NCBI RefSeq assembly: GCF_001425625.1
Contig: NZ_LMCP01000009.1
Coordinates: 62,001-126,000, forward strand
DNA: 64,000 nucleotides
Reading direction: 5' to 3'
Origin: Mesorhizobium sp. Root102
GTDB lineage: Bacteria; Pseudomonadota; Alphaproteobacteria; Rhizobiales; Rhizobiaceae
A program made the translations under genes and the position numbers. Position 1 is the first letter of the stretch. Each line of letters starts with the position of its first letter. Shown piece by piece: positions 30,764-40,048 of the stretch. The notes beneath the pieces are model-generated. The model saw nothing but the letters and a program-made list of their open reading frames with translations. It was not told the DNA's origin and ran no database searches.

Positions 30764-31189
30764 ATGCCCCGTCCAACCACATCCAGCCCATCCCAGCGCA
30801 TGCTGCGCGTCGCCGAACAGGTGCGCCATGCGCTGTCCGAAACCCTGCAGCGCGGCGAGATCATCGATCCGCTGATCGAGAACACCGTGGTGTCGGTCTC
30901 GGAAGTGCGCATGTCGCCCGACCTCAAGGTCGCCACCGCTTTCGTCTCGCCACTTGGCGCGAAGGATACCGATGCGGTCGTCGAGGCGCTGAACAAGCAT
31001 GCGAAATTCGTCCGCGGCCGTGTCTCCGGCGCACTGCGGCAGATGAAGTTCATGCCGGAGTTTCGCTTCAAGCTCGACACCTCCTTCGACAATTTCGCCA
31101 GGATCAACGACCTGTTGAAGTCGCCCGAAGTAGCACGCGATCTGGGTCCTGAGGACCAGGACAAAGACGACAGCAAGGACACCGAATAG
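30764..31189 (+). CDS. rbfA: 30S ribosome-binding factor A
   Basis: A 141-residue KH-fold protein for late 16S rRNA maturation and cold adaptation. It has the RbfA signature [16 protein letters not shown] and [22 protein letters not shown], and an acidic C-terminus ([12 protein letters not shown]). ATG 30764 follows a GAGAAAA tract. The last base of its TAG is the first base of the truB GTG. Confidence 0.95.
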   Translation: MPRPTTSSPSQRMLRVAEQVRHALSETLQRGEIIDPLIENTVVSVSEVRMSPDLKVATAFVSPLGAKDTDAVVEALNKHAKFVRGRVSGALRQMKFMPEFRFKLDTSFDNFARINDLLKSPEVARDLGPEDQDKDDSKDTE

Positions 31190-32166
31190 TGGCGCGCCGC
31201 GGCAAGAAGAAGGGCCGGCCGATCTCGGGCTGGCTGATCCTGGACAAGCCGGTCGGCATGGGCTCGACCGAAGCCGTCTCCAAGATCAAATGGCTGTTCC
31301 AAGCGGAAAAGGTCGGCCATGCCGGCACGCTTGACCCGCTCGCCTCCGGCATGCTGCCGATCGCGCTTGGCGAGGCCACCAAGACCGTGCCTTACGTGCA
31401 GGACGGGGCCAAGATCTATCGCTTCACCGTTGCCTGGGGGCAGGAGCGTTCGACCGATGACCTCGAAGGTCCGGTGACGAAGGAGTCCGACCTGCGTCCA
31501 TCGGAAGCCGAGGTCAAGGCGTTGCTACCGAAATACACCGGCGTCATCATGCAGACGCCGCCGCAATTCTCGGCCATCAAGATCGCGGGCGAGCGCGCCT
31601 ATGATCTTGCCCGCGACGGCGCGACAGTCGACATACCCGCGCGCGAGATCGAGATCGGCCGTTTGGACGTTGTCGAGCATAGCGCCGACCATACTGTTTT
31701 CGAGGTCGAATGCGGCAAGGGCACCTATGTGCGCTCGCTGGCCCGCGACATGGGCCGCGACATGGGCTGCTTCGGCCATATTTCCGAATTGCGCCGGGTC
31801 GAGGTCGAGCCGTTCACCCCGGAGGATTTCGTCACCATCGCCGAACTGGAAGCCGCCCGTTTCGGTGTGCAGGAGGAAGGCGGCGCGGACGCGGCGGACG
31901 TCGCTGACGCAGTGGAAGCGCCAATCGACTTCGACGCCATCGATGCACTTCTGGTCGATACATCGGCTGCCCTTGATTGCCTGCCGCAGATCGCCATCAG
32001 CGACGACGCGGCGACCAAGATCCGCCTTGGCAACCCGGTCATCATTCGTGGTCGCGATGCACCGGTGGAAGCCGAGGAAGCCTGCGCCACGGCGCGCGGT
32101 AAGCTGGTCGCCATCGGTGCCATCGAGCAAGGCATGTTCAAGCCCAAGCGGGTCTTTGCCGGCTGA
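31189..32166 (+). CDS. truB: tRNA pseudouridine(55) synthase
   Basis: Converts U55 to pseudouridine in the T-loop of tRNAs. The 325-residue protein has the catalytic Asp49 in [14 protein letters not shown] and the following [13 protein letters not shown] low-complexity acidic insert ([16 protein letters not shown]) precedes the C-terminal part. GTG start overlaps the rbfA stop by one base. A type B repeat begins 12 bases after its stop and separates it from the corA-like gene. Confidence 0.95.
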   Translation: MARRGKKKGRPISGWLILDKPVGMGSTEAVSKIKWLFQAEKVGHAGTLDPLASGMLPIALGEATKTVPYVQDGAKIYRFTVAWGQERSTDDLEGPVTKESDLRPSEAEVKALLPKYTGVIMQTPPQFSAIKIAGERAYDLARDGATVDIPAREIEIGRLDVVEHSADHTVFEVECGKGTYVRSLARDMGRDMGCFGHISELRRVEVEPFTPEDFVTIAELEAARFGVQEEGGADAADVADAVEAPIDFDAIDALLVDTSAALDCLPQIAISDDAATKIRLGNPVIIRGRDAPVEAEEACATARGKLVAIGAIEQGMFKPKRVFAG

Positions 32167-32177
32167 CTCCTGTCGTC

Positions 32178-32280
32178 TAGAGCAAGTCCAGGAAAAGTGT
32201 GAACGGTTTTCCGTTCGGAATTGCGTCAAAACAAAGAGTTAGAGTGGTTCGCCGTTTCCGTGAAACGTTGAACTGCTCTA
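32178..32280. repeat. Dispersed palindromic repeat, type B (about 100 bp)
   Basis: Bounded by TAGAGCA and TGCTCTA. It is closely similar along its length to the copy at 24497, and inverted relative to the one at 47228. It fills nearly all of the gap between truB and the corA-like gene. Confidence 0.85.
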
Positions 32281-32310
32281 ATGTCGGGTCAGGACTCGCG
32301 CGAGGGGCAT

Positions 32311-33405
32311 ATGGCAAAGGCTGAGGCGATCAAGAAGCGGGCGCCGGTGAAAACAAGGCGGCCGCCGGTCGGTGCATCGCCCGGCACGCTGATCGCCGAC
32401 CCCTCGGCGCGGCGCAGCGAACTTAGACTGACCTTGATCTCGCCGCAGAAATTCAAGACCATCGAAAATGCCAGCATCGACGACCTCAACACCCATTGCG
32501 ACAAATGGCCGGTCCTTTGGCTCGACTGCACCGGCCTCGCCAACATCACGCTGATCGAGGAGATCGGCCGCATTTTCAGCCTGCATCCGCTGGCGCTGGA
32601 GGACGTCGTCAACACCGGCCAGCGGCCGAAGGTTGATTTCTTCGAGGATCATGCCTTCGTCGTCGTCAGAATGATCGACGATGTCACGTCGCACCGTTAT
32701 GAGCAGATCGCCGTCTTCTTCGGCAACAACTTCGTCGTCACCTTCCAGGAGCGGGAAGGCGATCCGTTCGATCCCGTGCGCAAGCGTATCGAAAGCTCGG
32801 CGCCCAACCGGTTGCGCGCGCGCGGCGCCGACTATCTCGCCTATGCGCTGATCGACGCCGTCGTAGACAGTTATTTCCCGCCGATCGAAGCGACAGGCGA
32901 GCTGGTCGACAGCATCGAGGACGAGATGCTGCATTCGCCGCACAAGCACCAGATGCGGCAGCTGCATGAATTGCGGCGCGATGCCAATGTGCTGAAGGGG
33001 GTGCTGTGGCCGATGCGCGATGCGCTGGCGACGCTGATCCGCAACGACGTGCCCTATGTGAAGGCCGAAACCAAGATCTTTCTCAACGACACGCTCGACC
33101 ATTCGCTCCGGCTGATCGAACTGGTCGAAACCCAGCGCGACATGCTGACCGGCCTGATCGAGATGCATCTGTCGCTGAGCCAGGCGCGCACCAACGACGT
33201 CATCAGCTATCTCACCATCGTCTCGATCATCTTCTTGCCGCTGACCTTCCTCGTCGGCATCTGGGGCATGAATTTCGATCCGGAGACTTCGCCCTGGAAC
33301 ATGCCGGAACTGAAGGCTTACTATGGCTATCCGGCATCGCTGCTGTTCATGGCGCTTGTCGCGTTCGGGCTGATCGCCTTCTTCAAATGGAAGAAATGGC
33401 TCTGA
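32311..33405 (+). CDS. CorA-family divalent-cation (Mg2+) transporter
   Basis: A 364-residue inner-membrane channel protein. A large cytoplasmic alpha/beta and helical N-terminal domain is followed by two C-terminal helices; the first ends in the signature GIWGMNF with the selectivity motif GMN. The end FKWKKWL is typically basic. ATG 32311 is preferred because GAGGGG precedes it; ATG 32281 directly abuts the repeat and has no ribosome site. Substrate could include Co2+ or Ni2+ as well as Mg2+. It is unrelated in function to the flanking ribosome genes. Confidence 0.9.
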   Translation: MAKAEAIKKRAPVKTRRPPVGASPGTLIADPSARRSELRLTLISPQKFKTIENASIDDLNTHCDKWPVLWLDCTGLANITLIEEIGRIFSLHPLALEDVVNTGQRPKVDFFEDHAFVVVRMIDDVTSHRYEQIAVFFGNNFVVTFQEREGDPFDPVRKRIESSAPNRLRARGADYLAYALIDAVVDSYFPPIEATGELVDSIEDEMLHSPHKHQMRQLHELRRDANVLKGVLWPMRDALATLIRNDVPYVKAETKIFLNDTLDHSLRLIELVETQRDMLTGLIEMHLSLSQARTNDVISYLTIVSIIFLPLTFLVGIWGMNFDPETSPWNMPELKAYYGYPASLLFMALVAFGLIAFFKWKKWL

Positions 33406-33587
33406 CAAGGATAAATCAGGCCATTTCGACCAGAAAAGCCGGCTTGTGAATTGGGCTGGTGTTTTCCGGGGAATTGCACTATATGCGCCGCAGCATAGCG
33501 CTAAGACGCTTTGCGTGCACCGGCCCCTGCTGGACGACATCCCGGCTGAGGGCGACCCGTTTCCTCAAACAGATAAGGAAAAACACG

Positions 33588-33857
33588 ATGTCGATTACTG
33601 CCGAGCGCAAACAGGAATTGATGGGTGAATTCGCAACCGCCAAGGGCGACACCGGGTCTCCGGAAGTCCAGGTGGCCATCCTTTCCGAGCGCATCAAGAA
33701 CCTGACCGACCATTTCAAGGACCACAAGAAGGATAACCATTCCCGCCGTGGTCTGCTCGCCCTCGTCTCCCAGCGCCGCAGCCTGCTTGATTATCTCAAG
33801 CGCAAGGACGACGCGCGCTACCAGACGTTGATCGAGAAGCTCGGTCTGCGCCGTTGA
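33588..33857 (+). CDS. rpsO: 30S ribosomal protein S15
   Basis: An 89-residue primary 16S rRNA-binding protein. The conserved regions [17 protein letters not shown] and [16 protein letters not shown] are present. ATG 33588 has AAGGAA upstream. A very stable hairpin follows the stop, and pnp lies 278 bases downstream, the same rpsO-pnp order as in E. coli. Confidence 0.98.
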   Translation: MSITAERKQELMGEFATAKGDTGSPEVQVAILSERIKNLTDHFKDHKKDNHSRRGLLALVSQRRSLLDYLKRKDDARYQTLIEKLGLRR

Positions 33858-33864
33858 CGAATTG

Positions 33865-33896
33865 ACCGGCGGGCTTTCTTCGGAGAGCCCGCCGGT
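33865..33896 (+). terminator. Stable rpsO 3' hairpin with UUCG tetraloop
   Basis: Fourteen base pairs (33865-33878 with 33883-33896, one G-U) close a C(UUCG)G tetraloop. No U tract follows, so it may act as a weak terminator, an RNase processing site or a 3'-end stabiliser between rpsO and pnp. Confidence 0.6.
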
Positions 33897-34075
33897 CGCG
33901 CATTCTGCCAGTCGCATCGACTGGCCAGACCCGGTTTCGATCGTGCAGAGGGCACTCGAAACCGCCCATGGACGGTCATGGGGCAGGATTGCAGGACGCT
34001 CGCGCGCGCTCGCCGCGCCGAAATTACCCGAGCTTCCCGTTGTCTTGCCCGTGGCTGCCCGAGAAAGGAAGCCAG

Positions 34076-34117
34076 GGAAAGGGCATCCGCGCACGGTGAA
34101 ACGGCGCGGCCCTTTCC
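34076..34117 (+). promoter_or_regulatory. Hairpin in the pnp 5' leader
   Basis: GGAAAGGGC (34076-34084) pairs perfectly with GCCCTTTCC (34109-34117). An inner CGCGC/GCGCG stem extends it past a small bulge. It ends seven bases before the AAGGA ribosome site. In E. coli a comparable pnp leader stem is cut by RNase III and degraded by PNPase for autoregulation; the same is inferred here. Confidence 0.5.
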
Positions 34118-34135
34118 TAATATCAAGGACAAGAA

Positions 34136-36283
34136 ATGTTCAATCACCACAAAGTGGAAATCGAATGGGGCGGCCGTCCGCTCATCCTCGAAACCGGCAA
34201 GATCGCACGCCAGGCTGACGGCGCGGTGCTCGCCACCTACGGCGAGACCAAGGTCCTCGCCACCGTCGTGTCGATGAAGGAGCCGAAGCCCGGTCTCGAT
34301 TTCTTCCCGCTGACCGTCAACTACCAGGAAAAGACCTACGCCGCCGGCAAGATCCCGGGCGGCTATTTCAAGCGCGAAGGCCGTCCGAGCGAGAAGGAAA
34401 CGCTGGTTTCCCGCCTCATCGACCGCCCGATCCGCCCGCTCTTCCCCGCAGGCTACAAGAACGACACCCAGATCGTCGTGACCGTCGTCCAGCACGACCT
34501 CGAGAACGATCCCGACATCCTGTCGATCGTCGCCACCTCGGCTGCCTTGACGCTGTCGGGCGTCCCCTTCATGGGCCCGATCGGCGGCGCCCGCGTCGGC
34601 TACATCAACGGCGAATATGTACTGAACCCGCATGTCGATGAGATGCAGGAATCCAAGCTCGACCTCGTCGTCGCCGGCACCACCGACGCCGTGCTGATGG
34701 TTGAGTCCGAGGCCAAGGAATTGGGCGAAGAGCTGATGCTCGGCGCTGTCATGTTCGGCCACAAGGGCTTCCAGCCGGTCATCGACGCCATCATCAAGCT
34801 GGCCGAAGTCGCCGCCAAGGAGCCGCGCGACTTCACAGCGCCGGACTATTCCGCGCTCGAAGCCGAAATGCTGAAGATCGTCGGCGACGAACTCAGCTCG
34901 GCCTACAAGAACGTCGACAAGCAGAAGCGCTACGCCGCAGTCGACGCCGTCAAGGCGAAGGTCAAGGCAGCGTTTGCCCCGGCTGAAGGCGAAGACGCCA
35001 AGTACACCTCGGAGCAGATCGGTTCCGTGTTCAAGGAACTCCAGGCCAAGGTCGTGCGCTGGAACATCCTCGACACCGGCTCGCGCATCGATGGTCGCGA
35101 CCTCAAGACGGTCCGCAAGATCGTCTCCGAAGTCGGCGTCCTGCCGCGCACCCACGGTTCGGCACTGTTCACCCGCGGCGAAACCCAGGCGCTGGTCGTT
35201 GCCACGCTCGGCACCGGCGAGGACGAGCAGTATGTCGACTCGCTGACCGGCATGTACAAGGAGAAGTTCCTCCTTCACTACAACTTCCCTCCCTACTCCG
35301 TCGGTGAGACCGGCCGCATGGGTTCGCCGGGCCGCCGCGAAATCGGCCATGGCAAGCTCGCCTGGCGCGCCATTCGCCCGATGCTGCCGAGCGCTGACCA
35401 GTTCCCCTACACGCTGCGCGTCGTCTCGGAGATCACCGAGTCCAACGGCTCGTCGTCGATGGCGACCGTCTGCGGCACCTCGCTGGCGCTGATGGATGCC
35501 GGCGTGCCGCTGGCCAAGCCCGTCGCCGGTATCGCCATGGGCCTGATCAAGGAAGGCGAGCGTTTCGCCGTTCTCTCCGACATCCTTGGCGACGAGGACC
35601 ACCTCGGCGACATGGACTTCAAGGTCGCCGGCACCGCCAACGGCATCACCTCGCTGCAGATGGACATCAAGATCGATGGCATCACCGAGGAGATCATGCA
35701 GATCGCGCTTGGCCAGGCCAAGGACGGCCGCCTGCATATCCTCGGCGAAATGGGCCACGCGCTCTCCGGCGCGCGTTCGGAACTCGGTGAGTTCGCACCG
35801 CGCATCGAAGTGATGCACATCCCGACCGACAAGATCCGCGACGTTATTGGTTCGGGCGGCAAGGTCATCCGCGAGATCGTCGAGAAGACCGGCGCCAAGA
35901 TCAACATCGAGGACGACGGCACGGTCAAGATCGCTTCGTCCAACGCCAAGGAGATCGAGGCGGCGAAGAAGTGGATCCACACCATCGTCGCCGAGCCGGA
36001 AGTCGGCGAGATCTACGAAGGCACGGTCGTCAAGACCGCCGACTTCGGCGCTTTCGTCAACTTCTTCGGTCCGCGTGACGGCCTCGTCCACATCTCGCAG
36101 CTTGCCAACGACCGGGTCGCCAAGACCTCGGACGTGGTCAAGGAAGGCGACAAGGTCTGGGTCAAGCTGATGGGCTTCGACGAGCGCGGCAAGGTCCGCC
36201 TGTCGATGAAGGTCGTCGACCAGGCCACCGGCAAGGAACTCGCCCGCGACAAGAAGACCGAAGGCGAAGAGAACGCCGCCTGA
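34136..36283 (+). CDS. pnp: Polynucleotide phosphorylase
   Basis: A 715-residue phosphorolytic 3'-5' exoribonuclease of the degradosome. Two RNase PH domains with a helical linker are followed by a KH domain ([19 protein letters not shown]) and an S1 domain ([17 protein letters not shown]). The first-domain [21 protein letters not shown] and second-domain [11 protein letters not shown] motifs are intact. An intrinsic terminator follows. Confidence 0.97.
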   Translation: MFNHHKVEIEWGGRPLILETGKIARQADGAVLATYGETKVLATVVSMKEPKPGLDFFPLTVNYQEKTYAAGKIPGGYFKREGRPSEKETLVSRLIDRPIRPLFPAGYKNDTQIVVTVVQHDLENDPDILSIVATSAALTLSGVPFMGPIGGARVGYINGEYVLNPHVDEMQESKLDLVVAGTTDAVLMVESEAKELGEELMLGAVMFGHKGFQPVIDAIIKLAEVAAKEPRDFTAPDYSALEAEMLKIVGDELSSAYKNVDKQKRYAAVDAVKAKVKAAFAPAEGEDAKYTSEQIGSVFKELQAKVVRWNILDTGSRIDGRDLKTVRKIVSEVGVLPRTHGSALFTRGETQALVVATLGTGEDEQYVDSLTGMYKEKFLLHYNFPPYSVGETGRMGSPGRREIGHGKLAWRAIRPMLPSADQFPYTLRVVSEITESNGSSSMATVCGTSLALMDAGVPLAKPVAGIAMGLIKEGERFAVLSDILGDEDHLGDMDFKVAGTANGITSLQMDIKIDGITEEIMQIALGQAKDGRLHILGEMGHALSGARSELGEFAPRIEVMHIPTDKIRDVIGSGGKVIREIVEKTGAKINIEDDGTVKIASSNAKEIEAAKKWIHTIVAEPEVGEIYEGTVVKTADFGAFVNFFGPRDGLVHISQLANDRVAKTSDVVKEGDKVWVKLMGFDERGKVRLSMKVVDQATGKELARDKKTEGEENAA

Positions 36284-36307
36284 TCGGCCTGAGATCATGA
36301 AGCGAAG

Positions 36308-36335
36308 CGGGCGCGGCTTAGGTCGCGCCCGTTTT
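36308..36335 (+). terminator. Intrinsic terminator after pnp
   Basis: CGGGCGCG (36308-36315) pairs with CGCGCCCG (36324-36331), followed by TTTT. It closes the rpsO-pnp unit. Confidence 0.75.
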
Positions 36336-36378
36336 CATTTTCGGGCTGTAGAGACAGACCTCATTTCGAGACCGAACG

Positions 36379-37398
36379 ATGTCCGCCGAGCCGCTGAAGA
36401 CGCTTTTTCATCCCTTTGAAGCCGAGGCCGTTGCTCTGCCGGGAAAGGGCGAGCGCGCGCTGTTTCTCGGCGCTGAACCGGGTTTTCGGCTGCCCGAGGG
36501 CTTCGAGGCCGCGCTTCACCTCGTGCAAGGCTTCCGGCCGCATTTTCGCGCGCTACAGGCATCTGGCTTCGTCGTCACCGCGCAATCGGAAGGCGACGGC
36601 TTCGATATGGCACTTGTGCTTGCCGGCCGGCATCGCGGCTTGAACGAAGTGCGCATCGCTGAAGCGCTTGAGCGCGTGGCGCCGGGCGGCCTGGTCGTCG
36701 TTGCCGGTGGCAAGGACGATGGCATTGCCAGCCTGCGCAAGCGCGTTGACGAGCTTGTGCCGCTAGAAGGCCATCTGCCGAAATATCACGGTATCGCCTT
36801 CTGGTTACGCCGTCCCGCCGATCTGGCCGCCGCGGAAGAATTGCGCACCGCCAATCCCGCCTTGCTGGTTGAAAACCGGTTCCACACCGCGCCCGGCATG
36901 TTTTCCTTCGACCGGATCGATACCGGCTCGAAATTGCTGGTCGAGAACCTGCCCAATGATTTGCGTGGCAACGTTGCCGATTTCTGCGCCGGCTGGGGTT
37001 ATGTGGCTGCCGAGATCGCCGCCCGATCCCTCGGCGTTCCGGCGCTCGACCTCTATGAAGCCGATTTCGCCTCGCTCGAAGCCGCGAAGCTCAATCTGGC
37101 AGGGGTGAGCCAGTCGATCGCCAGGAGTTTCTTCTGGGTCGATCTGCTGAAGGAACCGGTCGAGAAACACTACGACGCGATTGCCATGAATCCGCCCTTT
37201 CATCGCAGCCGGGCGGCCGAGCCGGAGATCGGCGCCGGCATGATCCGTGCGGCGGCTAAGGCCTTGAAGCCAGGTGGGCGGCTGTTCATGGTCGCCAACC
37301 GGCAGCTTCCCTATGAGCCGATCCTGGCGGCTGCCTTTTCGAGCCATGCCGAACTCGTTCGCGACGGTATGTTCAAGGTGCTTGTCGCGCGGCGTTGA
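36379..37398 (+). CDS. RsmC-like class I SAM methyltransferase
   Basis: A 339-residue protein with a degenerate N-terminal domain and a C-terminal catalytic domain, the architecture of 16S rRNA m2G1207 methyltransferase RsmC. The SAM region is VADFCAGWGYVAAEIAARSLG and the N-methyltransferase motif is MNPPFHR. Placed after pnp, an rRNA substrate fits. A type A repeat begins one base after its stop. Confidence 0.85.
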   Translation: MSAEPLKTLFHPFEAEAVALPGKGERALFLGAEPGFRLPEGFEAALHLVQGFRPHFRALQASGFVVTAQSEGDGFDMALVLAGRHRGLNEVRIAEALERVAPGGLVVVAGGKDDGIASLRKRVDELVPLEGHLPKYHGIAFWLRRPADLAAAEELRTANPALLVENRFHTAPGMFSFDRIDTGSKLLVENLPNDLRGNVADFCAGWGYVAAEIAARSLGVPALDLYEADFASLEAAKLNLAGVSQSIARSFFWVDLLKEPVEKHYDAIAMNPPFHRSRAAEPEIGAGMIRAAAKALKPGGRLFMVANRQLPYEPILAAAFSSHAELVRDGMFKVLVARR

Positions 37399-37446
37399 AG
37401 CATGATTCCGAAAAATGGATGCCGGTTTTTCGGAAGAGATCATGCT
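37399..37446. repeat. Dispersed palindromic repeat, type A
   Basis: AGCATGAT (37399-37406) pairs with ATCATGCT (37439-37446), with inner CCGAAAAA and TTTTTCGG. It lies between the 3' ends of the convergent rsmC-like and GGDEF/EAL genes. Confidence 0.8.
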
Positions 37447-37471
37447 CAAACGAAAACAGAGTGCGCCGCGC

Positions 37472-39016
37472 TCAATGCAGATTGGCGATGCGTCGGACCT
37501 CGTCGGTGACATGCGCGTCGCCAACCCTGATCTTGAGCGGCGCCGGCCTGCCGAACAGGTAGCCCTGCACCACCTCACAGCCGGCTGCTCTGAGCAGCGT
37601 CGCCTGGCTCTCGGTCTCGACGCCCTCGGCGATGATGCTGACGCCAAGCGCGCGCGACAGCCCGACGATGGTCGAGACGACCGCGCCGGAGCTGGAATCC
37701 GTATCGATGCGGCTGACGAAGGAACGATCGATCTTCAGCTTGCCAAACGAGAAATCGATCAGGTAGCTCAAATTGGAATAGCCGGTGCCGAAATCGTCGA
37801 CGGCGACCGAGATGCCCATGTCCGCAAGCTGCTTCAGGATCGTGGCGGCGCGGTCGCGGTCCTGCATCATCGCCGTCTCGGTCACTTCCAGTTCCAGCCG
37901 CGATGGCTTGATGCCGGTGCTCGTCATGGTATCGCGCACGATACCGACGAAGTCCTTGGTCATGAACTGCACGGGCGAGATGTTGACGGCGACGAAGCAG
38001 TCGTCGGGCAGATGCCGGGCGTCACTGCACGCCCTGCGCAGCACCCATTCGCCGATCGGGCCGATCATGCCGGTTTCCTCGGCGATCGGGATAAACTCCA
38101 TCGGCGGGATCATGCCGCGTTCGGGATGCCGCCAGCGGATCAATGCTTCGTAGCCGACGATGCGGCCGGTCGGGAGATCGAGCTGGGGCTGGTAGTGAAG
38201 ATCGAAGTCACCGCGCTCGAAGGCTGTATTCAGTTCGGATTCGATCCATTGGCGATGGTCGGCGACCCTGCCCATTTCGGCATGGAAGACCGACCAGTTG
38301 CCGACGCCGCTGGCGCGCGCATTCTGCAGCGCCAGATTGGAGCGGCGCAGGATGAGGACGGGATCGACGCCGTCCTTTGGCATCGCCACGATGCCGACCG
38401 ACAGGCTAACCGATTGCAGGTGCGTGCTGAGCTCATAGGGCTCCATCATCTCGTCGATGAGCCTCTCTATGGTGCTCTCCAGCGACCCGGACAGCTGATT
38501 GTCGGGGAGCAGAATCGCGAATTCACCGGCGCCGATGCGTCCGATCAGTGCGCGCTGCGGCGTGCAGGTCTTCAAGCGCTTGGTGAAGGCGCGGATCAAC
38601 TCGTCGCCCTGGCTGTAGCCGATGGCGTCGTTGATCTGTTTGAACCGGTCGATGTCGATATCGATGAGAAACATCGGCTCGCCGGTCCGGCTTGTGGAAC
38701 ATGCCGCTTCGGCAATCTTGCCGACCATCGCCGGGCGCGCCAAAAGGCCCGTCAGCTTGTCGAAATGAGTTTCCGTGAAGACGAAATCCGCAGATTCATC
38801 GACGCCGGCGAAGAAGGACATCGCGGCTAACGACGCCGCCAGTGCGCAAAGGGCGGCCATCACTGCGACCATCATGTCCGCGGAGATGCCGGCAAAGCCA
38901 TCGCCGAGACCGAGCTTCAGGCCCCAGAGCCCGAGGACGAAACTGCCGATACCCGAACTCGCTATTGTGAGCAGTCGGAACACCGGTGTTCGCTTCGGGT
39001 CGCTGACGGCGGACAT
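37472..39016 (-). CDS. GGDEF/EAL protein; probable c-di-GMP phosphodiesterase
   Basis: A 514-residue inner-membrane signalling protein. Two hydrophobic segments (about 13-35 and 48-70) form a short N-terminal membrane anchor. The GGDEF domain carries GAGEF at 162-166, so the cyclase site is degenerate and it is probably not a cyclase. The EAL domain has YEALIRW (EAL 290-292), VAVNISPVQF, LEVTETA, DDFGTGYSNLSYL, KIDRSFV and IAEGVET, so all main catalytic residues are present. It is likely a phosphodiesterase whose GGDEF part may be regulatory. Output pathway unknown; the tad pilus in this window is one candidate among many. Confidence 0.92.
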   Translation of the reverse strand: MSAVSDPKRTPVFRLLTIASSGIGSFVLGLWGLKLGLGDGFAGISADMMVAVMAALCALAASLAAMSFFAGVDESADFVFTETHFDKLTGLLARPAMVGKIAEAACSTSRTGEPMFLIDIDIDRFKQINDAIGYSQGDELIRAFTKRLKTCTPQRALIGRIGAGEFAILLPDNQLSGSLESTIERLIDEMMEPYELSTHLQSVSLSVGIVAMPKDGVDPVLILRRSNLALQNARASGVGNWSVFHAEMGRVADHRQWIESELNTAFERGDFDLHYQPQLDLPTGRIVGYEALIRWRHPERGMIPPMEFIPIAEETGMIGPIGEWVLRRACSDARHLPDDCFVAVNISPVQFMTKDFVGIVRDTMTSTGIKPSRLELEVTETAMMQDRDRAATILKQLADMGISVAVDDFGTGYSNLSYLIDFSFGKLKIDRSFVSRIDTDSSSGAVVSTIVGLSRALGVSIIAEGVETESQATLLRAAGCEVVQGYLFGRPAPLKIRVGDAHVTDEVRRIANLH

Positions 39017-39178
39017 TGAAGAATCCCCAGAGTACGGGGCTTTCTAGCGGATATGTCCTTAAAATGCGTTTCCGCGAATGCGTCCAATTTTATTGGAGCG
39101 AAAGTATTTCATGAGCGGATTAAACCGAGTGGGGTTGAAACGGGTTCAGTCGGCGCATTTTAAGCTTTTGTTTTATAA

Positions 39179-39223
39179 ATGTCGTTGTCCCGAAACCGCT
39201 GCGCACTTTTAGGCGACATGCAT
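39179..39223. repeat. Dispersed palindromic repeat, type C (inverted)
   Basis: The minus strand reads ATGCATGTCGCCTAAAAG through CGGTTTCGGGACAACGACAT, closely similar to the copy at 46015. It touches the fabI stop codon at 39223. Confidence 0.7.
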
Positions 39224-40035
39224 TAGTCTCGTCCGCCGTCGGTCTGCTTCAATTCGTCGAGCGTCGGCATGGAAACAATGTGATAGCCGGAATCGACATA
39301 GTGGATTTCGCCGGTAACGCCGGAAGACAGATCGGACAGCAGATAAAGCGCGGAGCCGCCGACCTCGTCGATGGTCACTGTGCGGCGCAGCGGCGAGTTG
39401 CGCTGCTGGTAGGAGAACATGTGGCGGGCGTCGGAAATGCCGGCGCCGGCGAGCGTACGCACCGGTCCAGCCGATATGCCATTCACCCTGATGCCGCGCG
39501 GACCATAGTCGTTGGCGAGGTAGCGCACACTGGCCTCCAGTCCGGCCTTGGCGACGCCCATGACATTGTAGTTCGGCATGACGCGGACCGACCCTGCATA
39601 GGTCAGCGTGATCATCGATCCGCCGTCCTGCATCAAGGCGGCGGCATGGCGGGCGATCTCGGTGAAGGAGTAGCAGGAGATCACCATAGTGCGGACGAAA
39701 TTGTCCCGGCTGGTGTCGGCGTAGAGGCCCTTCAACTCGTTCTTGTCGGAAAAGCCGATGGCGTGGACGACGAAATCCAGCCCGCCCCATTCCTTGCCCA
39801 GGGTTTCGAACGTGGCGGCGACCGAAGCGCTGTCCTCGACGTCGCATGGCAGGACCAGCGAGGCGCCGAGCTTGTCGGCCAGCGGCTTGACCCGCCGCCC
39901 GAAGGCATCGCCCTGATAGGTGAAGGCGAGTTCCGCCCCATGTTCGGACAATTTCCGGGCGATTCCCCAAGCGATCGAATGATCGTTGGCGACGCCCATG
40001 ACAAGCCCGCGCTTGCCCTTCATCAATCCGTCCAT
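39223..40035 (-). CDS. fabI: Enoyl-[acyl-carrier-protein] reductase (NADH)
   Basis: Last reduction step of each fatty-acid elongation cycle. The 270-residue SDR-family protein has the FabI-type nucleotide region GLVMGVANDHSIAWGIA, HAIGFSD, and the catalytic region YNVMGVAKAGLEASVRYLA. Start ATG 40035 has AAGGAT upstream; a longer in-frame ATG at 40092 would lie inside fabB. It follows fabB by 13 bases, the third gene of fabA-fabB-fabI. The FabI target residues for triclosan-type inhibitors cannot be judged without alignment. Confidence 0.95.
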   Translation of the reverse strand: MDGLMKGKRGLVMGVANDHSIAWGIARKLSEHGAELAFTYQGDAFGRRVKPLADKLGASLVLPCDVEDSASVAATFETLGKEWGGLDFVVHAIGFSDKNELKGLYADTSRDNFVRTMVISCYSFTEIARHAAALMQDGGSMITLTYAGSVRVMPNYNVMGVAKAGLEASVRYLANDYGPRGIRVNGISAGPVRTLAGAGISDARHMFSYQQRNSPLRRTVTIDEVGGSALYLLSDLSSGVTGEIHYVDSGYHIVSMPTLDELKQTDGGRD

Positions 40036-40048
40036 GGTCGGCAAATCC

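Noticed and set aside
33818..36298. Long ORF (826 codons) antisense to pnp, and similar ones antisense to nusA, infB and lnt
   Set aside because: They are shadows produced by G+C-rich codon use in the real genes: no family motifs, no ribosome sites, and low-complexity Arg/Asp/Gly-rich products.
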